From Gallionella sp. UBA4737 (GTDB lineage Bacteria > Pseudomonadota > Gammaproteobacteria > Burkholderiales > Gallionellaceae), in assembly GCA_002403995.1 (NCBI GenBank), contig DHIV01000080.1:1-8409 (forward strand): a stretch of 8,409 bases of DNA. The letters are read 5' to 3'. Below the pieces are notes generated by a model. It saw only the letters and a list, made by a program, of their open reading frames with translations. It ran no database searches and had not been told where the DNA came from. The position numbers and the translations under genes are program-made. Shown here one piece after another: positions 1 through 5,619 of the stretch; positions within the stretch are counted from its first letter, which is position 1, and each line of letters opens with the position of its first letter.

Positions 1-432
1 TATGTGTTCGTGATGGGGCGCGTCGACGACGTGATCAACGTCGCCGGGCACCGGCTCTCCACCGGCGAGATCGAGGAAGTGATCGCGACACATCCCGCGG
101 TGGCGGAATGCGCGGTCATCGCGCGCGACGACGATCTCAAGGGGCAAGTGCCGATGGGGCTGGTGGTGCTCAAGACTGGGATGACCCTCACGGAAGCAGA
201 ACTGCAACAGCAGTTGATCGCCCGCATACGCGACACCATCGGCGCGATCACCTGTTACAAGGACACGGTGATCGTGGCCAGACTGGCCAAGACCCGTTCC
301 GGCAAGACGCTGCGCAAGACCCTGGCCCATATCGTCAACGGCAAAGAATACATGGTGCCTTCGACCATCGATGATCCTGGCGTGATTCCGGAGATCATCG
401 AAGTGCTGCGCAGCAAGAAGCTGGTCAAATAG
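1..432 (+). CDS. prpE: Propionyl-CoA synthetase-like acyl-CoA ligase, C-terminal part (5' end outside window)
   Basis: C-terminal 143 residues of an ANL-superfamily acyl-CoA synthetase, a cytoplasmic enzyme that activates a short-chain acid (propionate or acetate) to acyl-CoA via an acyl-adenylate. The reading frame is open at the window edge, so the start is missing. The hinge/A8 core motif GRVDDVINVAGHRLSTGEIE is at residues 6-25. The A10 motif KTRSGKTLRKTL is at 97-108, and its K102 is the expected adenylation-catalysing (and typically acetylation-controlled) lysine. The tail, with an STIDDP motif at 121-126, resembles PrpE/ACSS3-type propionyl-CoA synthetases more than classical acetyl-CoA synthetase; this is family recall, and substrate choice cannot be read from this fragment. 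The gene ends at TAG 430-432 with no obvious terminator hairpin behind it. A decayed copy of its last ~100 bp lies at 5006-5110. Confidence 0.85.
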   Translation, partial: YVFVMGRVDDVINVAGHRLSTGEIEEVIATHPAVAECAVIARDDDLKGQVPMGLVVLKTGMTLTEAELQQQLIARIRDTIGAITCYKDTVIVARLAKTRSGKTLRKTLAHIVNGKEYMVPSTIDDPGVIPEIIEVLRSKKLVK

Positions 433-686
433 ATAAAGGGTTAGACTTAATTAGAGAATTATTCGAAGCAGGGCCTTTTGAACCTGGACGACTTGGCATG
501 GCAGGTAAAAAAATGCGAGGCCGAGCTAACCTCTTTGATTGCCATACTCCAAGGCTCGTGCATCATCGGCTGAACCCTCAAGATTTTGCGAGTTGTGCGA
601 AAATGAGCAACACAGTCAGATGCCCGCGCACCCCAGCGTATCGTGCACCCAGTCAATTAATACAACAATGACATGAGGAGAATGAC
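433..686. other. Intergenic stretch upstream of cytochrome cluster
   Basis: About 250 bp between the ligase stop and the first cytochrome c4 start. Open frames exist on both strands (for example minus 459-656), but none has a convincing ribosome binding site, domain or protein-like composition. No good sigma-70 pair or FNR-type palindrome stands out. A loose TTGCCA (539-544) / CATCAT (561-566) pair is too weak to call. The promoter for the cytochrome cluster is expected here by position only. Confidence 0.4.
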
Positions 687-689
687 ATG
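675..689 (+). repeat. Shared 15-nt Shine-Dalgarno/start leader, copy 1
   Basis: The sequence gaggagaatgacatg, containing a strong Shine-Dalgarno element and the ATG of the first cytochrome c4 gene, recurs exactly at 2214-2228 before the third cytochrome gene. It fixes the start at 687 and indicates that the paralogues were duplicated together with their translation signal, or that the leader is conserved by selection. Confidence 0.8.
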
Positions 690-1388
690 TTCCACAGCAA
701 GTGCATCACTTCCGCTGGCCTCGCGATGGTCATTCTGCTTTTGTCCACGGCTGCGTTTGCAGAGAACGACAGCTCTGCATCGCAGCCTTCATCTGCGGCA
801 TCCGCCACTAATCAATCTGGCGATGAACTCAAATTGCGCATCGGCCCCGGCGACCCGGTCGCCGGAAAGGACAAGGCCGCGCTGTGCTTCGGCTGTCACG
901 GTGAAGACGGCAATAGCACAGATCCGCAGTATCCCAAGCTTGCCGGCCAATACGGAATATACATCGCAAAACAGATCCGCAATTACCTGGCCAATACCCG
1001 TTCCCATCAGGTGATGAGCGGCATGGCCTCATCCATCAGCGACGCAGACCTGGCAGATATCTCCGCATATTTTGCCAGCCAGCCGATCATGAAAGGCGCT
1101 CACCCGTCCAACAACAAGCTGGGAAAAAAACTGTTCGAGAATGACGACCTGTCCAGGATGATGGTGCGCTGCAACAGTTGCCACGGCGCCACGGGCAAGG
1201 GCATGGATCCCGGTAATCCGGTGTACCCGGTGATAGGCGGGCAGCACAAGGAATACCTGCTTGCCCAATTGATCAATTTCAGGAAAGGCGCCCGCAACAA
1301 CAGCCCGGGTGGCATAATGAATATCACCGTGCACAGATTGAGCGATGCCGAACTCGATGCATTGGCAGATTACATTTCCGGACTATGA
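687..1388 (+). CDS. Dihaem cytochrome c4 family protein (copy 1)
   Basis: 233-residue exported dihaem cytochrome c of the c4 family, periplasmic electron carriers that commonly link bc1-type or other donors to terminal oxidases. A Sec signal peptide with cleavage near AFA|E (25/26) is followed by a Ser/Ala-rich linker (about 28-44). Two tandem class I cytochrome domains carry CFGCH at 67-71 and CNSCH at 162-166. Candidate axial methionines are M110/M113 and M211, each before the typical SDADLADISAYFA or SDAELDALADYISGL helix. PKLAGQ (83-88) and PVIGGQ (181-186) are the c4-typical repeats of the two halves. The start is set by GAGGAG 675-680. It is first of three tandem dihaem cytochrome genes and closely resembles the third. 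Its donor and acceptor cannot be read from sequence. Confidence 0.93.
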   Translation: MFHSKCITSAGLAMVILLLSTAAFAENDSSASQPSSAASATNQSGDELKLRIGPGDPVAGKDKAALCFGCHGEDGNSTDPQYPKLAGQYGIYIAKQIRNYLANTRSHQVMSGMASSISDADLADISAYFASQPIMKGAHPSNNKLGKKLFENDDLSRMMVRCNSCHGATGKGMDPGNPVYPVIGGQHKEYLLAQLINFRKGARNNSPGGIMNITVHRLSDAELDALADYISGL

Positions 1389-1446
1389 CCGGGCATCCGG
1401 AATCTATTCTTTCATCGTGACTTCGGCATTCGATCTCGGAAAGACA

Positions 1447-1451
1447 GAGGG
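1447..1451 (+). promoter_or_regulatory. Ribosome binding site deciding start of second dihaem cytochrome
   Basis: GAGGG followed by AAAG lies 7 nt before ATG 1459. The frame stays open upstream to 1345, but the upstream codons overlap the preceding cytochrome gene and lack a signal peptide. This site plus the following hydrophobic signal sequence places the true start at 1459. Confidence 0.7.
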
Positions 1452-1458
1452 AAAGAAA

Positions 1459-2178
1459 ATGTGCAAATCAACTTTCATTGTTTCATCATGGCTGCTGATG
1501 TTCGCCGCCATGCTGCAATCGCCAGCGGTTATTGCGTCTGACACTGTTGCGAACATCCGTGCGGATGTCGCCAATGGCGAGACCATTTATAACCAGGGCA
1601 AAGGCGACGCCACCGCTTGCGCGGGTTGTCACGGAGAAAAAGCATTGGGCATGGATGCGATGGAAGCGCCGCGGCTGGCCAATATCGGACAGATATATCT
1701 CATCAAGCAACTCGATGATTATGCCGCAGGCAAGCGTAACGATCCCGGCAACGGCGCGGTGATGAACGACGTTGCCAAGGCGCTGAACGAACAGGATCGC
1801 CTCGATGTGGCTGCCTATCTCGACACGCTTGAATATGCAACGGAGCCATCCGACCTTAAAGCACTCGCCGCCGAAGGAAGCAAGGCCGGCAACCCTAAGA
1901 AGGGAAAGATCATCATGAGCAGGGGAATAAAGCCTCTGGTTCCGGCATGCCAGGATTGTCACGGGTTCAGCGGGCGCGCACAGAACGTCCCGGCGATTCA
2001 CCATCAGAAATATGTCTATCTGGTTAACCAGTTGAAACGCTATCGAGACGGCAGCAGGGCAAACGATAAAAAGATCTATAAAGACGGCATCATGCGCGGC
2101 ATCGCGAAAAAACTCGACGACGAGAACATCGCGGACATCGCCGCGTACCTGGCCACCGTAACCGACCTGAAACCATGA
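1459..2178 (+). CDS. Divergent dihaem cytochrome c (c4-like)
   Basis: 239-residue periplasmic dihaem cytochrome c. The signal peptide covers roughly residues 1-27 (hydrophobic core 9-20, likely cleavage near VIAS|D). Haem motifs are CAGCH at 54-58 and CQDCH at 164-168. Likely axial Met residues are M102 and M212, each before a class I C-terminal helix (DRLDVAAYL and ENIADIAAYLATV). The two-domain layout and the RLANIGQ and PAIHHQ segments, which replace the KLAGQ and VIGGQ of the flanking paralogues, show a c4-like fold with clear divergence. It also lacks the extended linker seen in copy 1. It sits 70 bp after copy 1 and 47 bp before copy 3, so co-transcription is likely. It may be a partner rather than a redundant copy of the two close paralogues; this is inference. 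Confidence 0.9.
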   Translation: MCKSTFIVSSWLLMFAAMLQSPAVIASDTVANIRADVANGETIYNQGKGDATACAGCHGEKALGMDAMEAPRLANIGQIYLIKQLDDYAAGKRNDPGNGAVMNDVAKALNEQDRLDVAAYLDTLEYATEPSDLKALAAEGSKAGNPKKGKIIMSRGIKPLVPACQDCHGFSGRAQNVPAIHHQKYVYLVNQLKRYRDGSRANDKKIYKDGIMRGIAKKLDDENIADIAAYLATVTDLKP

Positions 2179-2213
2179 AGCTGGCTCTGTGTATGTAGTG
2201 TAACCGGCGAATT

Positions 2214-2228
2214 GAGGAGAATGACATG
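2214..2228 (+). repeat. Shared 15-nt Shine-Dalgarno/start leader, copy 2
   Basis: Exact second occurrence of gaggagaatgacatg (first at 675-689). It provides the ribosome binding site and ATG of the third dihaem cytochrome gene. Confidence 0.8.
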
Positions 2229-2882
2229 ATCCACATCAAAAACAGCATGTCCGCCTGTCTGGCCCTGGCCGTCCTGCTTGCCGTCCCGCCGGCGTTTGCA
2301 AAAAGCGACTTTGCGAATATTCTGCTGCGTCGTACTGGCAGCGGCGACCCTGCCGCCGGCAAAGTGAAATCGCAGATCTGCCAGGGCTGCCACGGCGGGG
2401 ACGGCAACAGCAAGGACGGGCAGATTCCCAAGCTGGCCGGGCAATACGATGTATACATCATCAAACAGATGCGCAATTATCAAGAAGGCACGCGCTCGCA
2501 TGAGATCATGAACGGCATGGCAGCACCCCTCAGCGACAAGGACCTGGCTGACATCGCAGCCTATTTCGCCGACCAACCGATCATGAAAGGGAGCGCAGCC
2601 AAGCCCAACGAGACAGGCGAAAAATTATTCCTGCACGGAAACATAGCGGAGATGGTGATGACCTGCGCCTATTGTCACGGCAATACCGGCAAAGGCATTG
2701 ATCCCTCCACGGGGATGTACCCTGTGATCGGCGGACAGCACAAGGCTTATCTGTTGAAGCAACTCAAGGATTTCAGGGAAGATGATCGCGTCAACAGCCC
2801 GAACGCCGCGATGAACAAGACGCTCAAGGCGCTAAGCGATTCGGAGCTTGATGCATTGGCCGAGTATATATCCGGGCTGTGA
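2226..2882 (+). CDS. Dihaem cytochrome c4 family protein (copy 2)
   Basis: 218-residue exported dihaem cytochrome c4. The signal peptide ends near AFA|K (25/26). Haem motifs are CQGCH at 52-56 and CAYCH at 147-151. Likely Met ligands are M95/M98 and M196, preceding SDKDLADIAAYFA and SDSELDALAEYISGL. The KLAGQ and VIGGQ segments match copy 1 closely, and so does the order of features; the main difference is the loss of the Ser-rich linker after the signal peptide. The start is set by the GAGGAG leader it shares with copy 1. The stop at 2880-2882 lies 8 bp before the methyltransferase start, consistent with one transcript and possible translational coupling. Family role: periplasmic electron carrier; specific partners unknown. 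Confidence 0.93.
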   Translation: MIHIKNSMSACLALAVLLAVPPAFAKSDFANILLRRTGSGDPAAGKVKSQICQGCHGGDGNSKDGQIPKLAGQYDVYIIKQMRNYQEGTRSHEIMNGMAAPLSDKDLADIAAYFADQPIMKGSAAKPNETGEKLFLHGNIAEMVMTCAYCHGNTGKGIDPSTGMYPVIGGQHKAYLLKQLKDFREDDRVNSPNAAMNKTLKALSDSELDALAEYISGL

Positions 2883-2890
2883 GCTGACGG

Positions 2891-3637
2891 GTGCGCTTGA
2901 AACAACAAATCAAAACGAAAATGGCCGGGATGCGCATATCTGATCCACAAGCCAAGCTCGTGGTGAACGAGGCGGATATTCTTGACCAACTCCTGCACCT
3001 GGAAGGAGCAACGGTACTGGAACTGGGCTGCGGCAAGGCGGAGAAGACCCGCATCGTCGCGCAAAAGGCAGCTGCGGTGCTGGCCCTGGAAGTCGATGAA
3101 ATCCAGCTTGCGAAGAACCTCACCATCACCGGCCTGCCCAATGTGCGCTTCGCGCATGGAGGAGCGGAGAAGATTCCCGCAGCTGATGCGAATTTCGACA
3201 TCGTGCTGATGTTCAAATCCCTGCATCACGTGCCGACCGAACTGATGGACAGTGTGTTCGCCGATATCCGGCGGGTACTGAAACCGGGCGGTGTGGCCTA
3301 TATCTCGGAACCGGTTTATGCAGGAGACTTCAATGAAATCCTGAAGCTTTTTCACGACGAAAAAGCGGTGCGCGAGGCCGCTTTTGCCGCCGAGCAGCGA
3401 GCGGTTGCGTCGGGGCGGCTGGCGCTGGCAGCGCAGAAATTCTTCCTGCAACCGATGCACTTTGCAGATTTCGGACAGTTCGATGAGCAAGTGCTTAAGG
3501 TGACCCACACCGAGCATAATTTATCTGCCGAGACCCTGGAAAAAGTACGCTCAAAATTCAACGGGCATATGACTCGGGAAGGCGCGACTTTCCACACGCC
3601 GATACGCGTCGATATTCTTGGCAAGACCGCGCCGTAA
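2891..3637 (+). CDS. Class I SAM-dependent methyltransferase (methyltransferase 11 type)
   Basis: 248-residue cytoplasmic protein with a Rossmann-type methyltransferase core. Motif I VLELGCG is at residues 42-48, an acidic strand ALEVDE at 65-70 (expected to hold the SAM ribose), GAEKIPAADANFDIVLMFKS at 91-110 followed by LHHV, and a VLKPGG loop at 129-134. No signal peptide or membrane segment is seen. The substrate is not evident. The start is uncertain: GTG 2891 gives the longest frame and lies 8 bp after the cytochrome stop, but ATG 2921 (238 aa) and ATG 2930 (235 aa) are possible, and none has a strong Shine-Dalgarno. The position at the end of a cytochrome cluster suggests co-expression, but a direct role in cytochrome maturation or quinone methylation would be speculation. 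Confidence 0.85.
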   Translation: MRLKQQIKTKMAGMRISDPQAKLVVNEADILDQLLHLEGATVLELGCGKAEKTRIVAQKAAAVLALEVDEIQLAKNLTITGLPNVRFAHGGAEKIPAADANFDIVLMFKSLHHVPTELMDSVFADIRRVLKPGGVAYISEPVYAGDFNEILKLFHDEKAVREAAFAAEQRAVASGRLALAAQKFFLQPMHFADFGQFDEQVLKVTHTEHNLSAETLEKVRSKFNGHMTREGATFHTPIRVDILGKTAP

Positions 3638-3711
3638 TTCAATCAGAATTCATTTTCGCACCGCCTGCAAGGCCATTGAAAGCGTAACGATGCTGGCCCG
3701 TCAGCACCGCG

Positions 3712-3753
3712 TTGCGGCATGGTTTGATAGGAGTATTATTATCTTCGCATTAT
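3712..3753 (+). promoter_or_regulatory. Candidate sigma-70 promoter(s) for the metal-stress protein gene
   Basis: The AT-rich stretch before the gene at 3773 has two overlapping possibilities: TTGCGG (3712-3717) with TATTAT (3734-3739), spacing 16, and TTGATA (3724-3729) with CATTAT (3748-3753), spacing 18. Both are partial matches. The rest of the 135-bp gap after the methyltransferase shows nothing else recognisable. Confidence 0.25.
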
Positions 3754-3772
3754 TTTTCAAAGGAGAAACATA

Positions 3773-4264
3773 ATGAAAAACCATCTGCGAATTTTTAGTA
3801 TCGTCATGGCCGCCTCATTGTTTGGTGTCATGGCAAACCTCTCTGCCGCCGAACCGGCGTCAGATTGGCAGGGCGGCATGGGCCCGGGAATGATGGGCGG
3901 TTACGGCCCAGGGTATGGTATGGGGCCCGGAATGATGGGTTGGGGAAATTACCGGGAACTGAATCTTGGCGCCGATCAAAAATCGAAAATCACACAAATC
4001 CGGCAGGAAATGCGGACAAAGCAATGGGCAGTGATGGGGGAAATGATGGACGCCCAGGATAATCTGCAGGATTTGTACGACGTGGACAAACAGGATGCGG
4101 CGGCAATCAACAAGCAGTACAAGGAGATCGAGGATTTGCGACGCCGGATGGTGGATAACCCGGTTGATGCTCACAACCGGATCAACAGCATCCTGACCAA
4201 GGAACAGCGGGAGAAATTCCGGGAGTCGGGCCGCGGCTACGGCCCCATGATGCTGGGATATTAA
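3773..4264 (+). CDS. Periplasmic Met/Gly-rich Spy/CpxP/ZraP-like metal-stress protein
   Basis: 163-residue exported protein. The signal peptide ends near SAA|E (26/27). Residues 34-58 form a Gly/Met/Tyr/Pro-rich stretch holding two copies of GMGPGMMG (35-42 and 49-56), and GYGPMM recurs near the C-terminus (155-160). The rest is a charged helical domain ending in LTKEQREKF (141-149), a clear LTxxQ motif of the Spy/CpxP/ZraP family. The first LTxxQ position is altered to LGADQ (65-69). Family knowledge: these proteins form periplasmic helical chaperones or metal-binding sensors and are often induced by envelope or metal stress. The Met-rich segment suggests soft-metal binding such as Cu(I); this is inference. 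The start is supported by AAAGGAG (about 3759-3765). No cognate two-component system is in view. Confidence 0.82.
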   Translation: MKNHLRIFSIVMAASLFGVMANLSAAEPASDWQGGMGPGMMGGYGPGYGMGPGMMGWGNYRELNLGADQKSKITQIRQEMRTKQWAVMGEMMDAQDNLQDLYDVDKQDAAAINKQYKEIEDLRRRMVDNPVDAHNRINSILTKEQREKFRESGRGYGPMMLGY

Positions 4265-4410
4265 ACGCTTGCCTGGCGACTTGTTTTGGGAGCCACCAGT
4301 TGCTCTTCGATGGGCAGGTCGTCCAGTCCATCAAGCAGCTCGTGAACTTTCCCAAGCGCATCCGGCTGGCCTGCCGGCGCGATAGCCGATAGAGTTCGTT
4401 CACCCGTGCT
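4261..4410 (-). pseudogene. Protein-like remnant downstream of the kinase-like gene (possible frameshifted C-terminus)
   Basis: Beyond the stop of the upstream kinase-like frame (4400-4402), the minus strand keeps a 49-codon open frame without a start codon. It contains the helical, protein-like segment DALGKVHELLDGLDDLPIEE and ends at TAA 4263-4261. A second frame over about 4375-4420 reads HFEARVNELYRLS, which also looks like real coding sequence. One or two small indels would join these to the kinase-like frame. Either the kinase-like gene has lost its true C-terminus, or this is a scrap of another gene. The stop overlaps the stop of the convergent metal-stress gene. I recognise no family. 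Confidence 0.35.
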
Positions 4411-4939
4411 TCAAAGTGCGGCGGGCGCTTAGGGCATTTTGCCGGTACATACGCAGGAGTTCCTGTTCGTCGAGGAATAATTGCAGGTTGTCATACTGGG
4501 ATGGATTGCCGGAGACTTTGAGCCGTTCTGCTCTGGCCGCTGCAAAGGATTCCGGGGTTCGCGTGCAGAATACCAGGCGAAAACCGATCGGCCGCAATCT
4601 GTCTTCAAGCCATTTGAAATCGTAATGTTTGCCGTACTTGCGCAATTGATACATCTGGGTTGATATGTGGAACCGGTCTATGATCCACGAATAATACCGC
4701 TGCAGTTCGAACAATCTCACCCGGGTCCGGTAAGTCTCCATGGCCAGCTCTTCTTCCTGCGGTTCAAAGTTGATCAGGCCCCGCCCCCACGGAAAGTTCG
4801 TAAAAGCGCACCATTCAGCCGAGACGATAGGCGAGTGATAGCTGTACTTGCGCGGATGTTCATTGAGAGCGAAGGCGATCTCGGTCTTGCAGGTGAGGCG
4901 CGTTCCTTCAAGTATGATTTTGGGACAGAGTTTCGGCAT
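4400..4939 (-). CDS. P-loop nucleoside/nucleotide kinase-like protein with degenerate Walker A; possibly a pseudogene
   Basis: 179-residue frame beginning KIILEGTRLTCKTEIAFAL, which has the position and shape of a Walker A motif (G12-x4-C17-K18-T19), but the normally invariant Gly before the Lys is Cys (TGC, one base from GGC). DRFH at 88-91 fits the DR motif of thymidylate-kinase/deoxynucleoside-kinase-like proteins. CTRTPESF followed by an Arg-rich stretch and KVSGNPSQYDN (125-151) could be the lid region. Assignment rests on motif layout only; substrate is unknown. The start has GAGG 8 nt upstream. The end is suspicious: coding-like sequence continues in other frames after the stop. The lost glycine and the broken tail together suggest a decaying gene, although a sequencing error could produce the frameshifts. 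Confidence 0.55.
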   Translation of the reverse strand: MPKLCPKIILEGTRLTCKTEIAFALNEHPRKYSYHSPIVSAEWCAFTNFPWGRGLINFEPQEEELAMETYRTRVRLFELQRYYSWIIDRFHISTQMYQLRKYGKHYDFKWLEDRLRPIGFRLVFCTRTPESFAAARAERLKVSGNPSQYDNLQLFLDEQELLRMYRQNALSARRTLKHG

Positions 4940-4970
4940 GATTGAATCCTCGCCTTGCCACTCTGCCGCG

Positions 4971-4983
4971 ATTCAAATTGAAT
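4971..4983. repeat. 13-bp palindrome upstream of the kinase-like gene
   Basis: attcaaattgaat is a 6-bp inverted repeat around one central base, about 32 bp upstream of the kinase-like start codon. It could be an operator, but AT-rich palindromes of this size also arise by chance and no regulator is known here. Confidence 0.25.
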
Positions 4984-5005
4984 GGCAACCGGTATCCCGG
5001 GTTGG

Positions 5006-5161
5006 CACATCGCCGGCAGCAAGGAATGCATGGTGCCTTGGACCATTGATGATCCGGGCGTGATTCCGGAAATCACCGGACTGCTGCGCAGCAAGAAGTT
5101 GGTCAAGCAGCAAAGAGATTCGGGTAACCGCGCTGGGTTACCCGACATATCTCAAATTTAA
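5006..5161 (+). pseudogene. Decayed duplicate of the acyl-CoA ligase 3' end
   Basis: Positions 5021-5107 align without gaps to 343-429 at the end of the acyl-CoA ligase gene, with 76 of 87 bases identical by hand count. Weaker similarity extends back to about 5006. The encoded peptide keeps MVPWTIDDPGVIPEITGLL against MVPSTIDDPGVIPEIIEVL. Five codon changes alter residues (Y to C, S to W, I to T, E to G, V to L). The original stop TAG is CAG here, so the frame runs on through the hairpin to TAA 5159-5161. No start codon, ribosome binding site or upstream ligase domain accompanies it. It is a non-functional 3' fragment in the same orientation as the parent gene, 4.6 kb away. Confidence 0.85.
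5121..5144. terminator. Perfect 9-bp hairpin, possible bidirectional terminator
   Basis: cgggtaacc (5121-5129) pairs exactly with ggttacccg (5136-5144) across a 6-base loop. It lies between the ligase remnant (+) and the stop of the minus-strand cytochrome c gene. Neither side has a strong T tract (the + side reads acatatctcaaattta), so termination is plausible but unproven. It may be the original terminator of the ligase gene, since none is seen after the intact copy. Confidence 0.45.
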
Positions 5162-5177
5162 AATCAAAGCAGAAAAC

Positions 5178-5498
5178 TTATTTTGCCAGGCCCGCGACAT
5201 ATTCAGCCATCGCCTTGATTTCAGCCTCATTCGCTCCCATGCCTTTTGGCGGCATCATTCCAAGCTTCCAGCCAAACGAGCCACCCTTGGTGATATTGGC
5301 GGCGATTTTGCCGGCCGCGTCACTATCACCCTTGTATTTCGCGGAAATGTCCTTGTACGATGGGCCAACCACTTTTTTGTCGACGGCATGACACATATTA
5401 CACTTGGCCTTTCCTGCCGCCGGCATGTCCGCCGCCAGTGCGGATCCTGCCATGATCAGGCTCGCTGTTGCGACTATCATTGGAATAGCTGATTTCAT
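5178..5498 (-). CDS. Monohaem class I cytochrome c (c-551/c-552 type)
   Basis: 106-residue precursor of a small periplasmic cytochrome c. The signal peptide runs to about residue 22 (SALA|AD). The haem site is CNMCH at 33-37, followed by GPSYKDI (45-51). A MMPPKG segment at 81-86 supplies the Met axial ligand (M81 or M82), and the C-terminal helix is EAEIKAMAEYVAGL. Size and layout match the cytochrome c-551/c-552/c8 family of soluble carriers to nitrite reductase, cytochrome oxidase or peroxidase. AAGGAG (complement of 5505-5510) sits 6 nt before the ATG. Adjacent redox genes on the same strand make it a candidate acceptor for the tetrahaem/NrfD unit, but it lies more than 400 bp beyond that unit and probably has its own promoter in 5499-5619. 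Confidence 0.92.
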   Translation of the reverse strand: MKSAIPMIVATASLIMAGSALAADMPAAGKAKCNMCHAVDKKVVGPSYKDISAKYKGDSDAAGKIAANITKGGSFGWKLGMMPPKGMGANEAEIKAMAEYVAGLAK

Positions 5499-5585
5499 TT
5501 TCTTCTCCTTTGGTTGATGAATAAAGATGATACTTTCGACAAGTGATTAATTTTTGGACCGTACTACTCTACTCTATGAACATCA

Positions 5586-5606
5586 TGCGCGCTGATACCA
5601 GGCGCA
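5586..5606 (-). terminator. Hairpin downstream of small hypothetical gene
   Basis: tgcgc-(g)-ctg pairs with cag-gcgca around a 4-base atac loop, giving 8 base pairs with one bulged base, 14 bp past the stop of the 78-residue gene. There is no clear T tract on the minus-strand side, so it is only a candidate terminator. The rest of 5499-5619 should hold the promoter for the monohaem cytochrome gene, but no convincing -35/-10 pair is visible. Confidence 0.3.
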
Positions 5607-5619
5607 CACTTCAATTGAA

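Noticed and set aside
535..548. FNR-like half site TTGAT in the cytochrome upstream region
   Set aside because: The second half (ATACT) matches only two of five bases of ATCAA.
459..671. Open frames on both strands in the gap before the first cytochrome (minus 65 aa; plus ~57 codons from ATG 498)
   Set aside because: No ribosome binding site, no recognisable domain, and odd Cys/His/Arg-rich compositions; likely non-coding.
1345..1458. Extended start for the second dihaem cytochrome
   Set aside because: It overlaps the preceding gene and would bury the signal peptide; the ATG at 1459 has a good Shine-Dalgarno.
3636..3656. aattc/gaatt stem after the methyltransferase followed by a short T stretch
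   Set aside because: Only five mostly A/T pairs; too weak to call a terminator.
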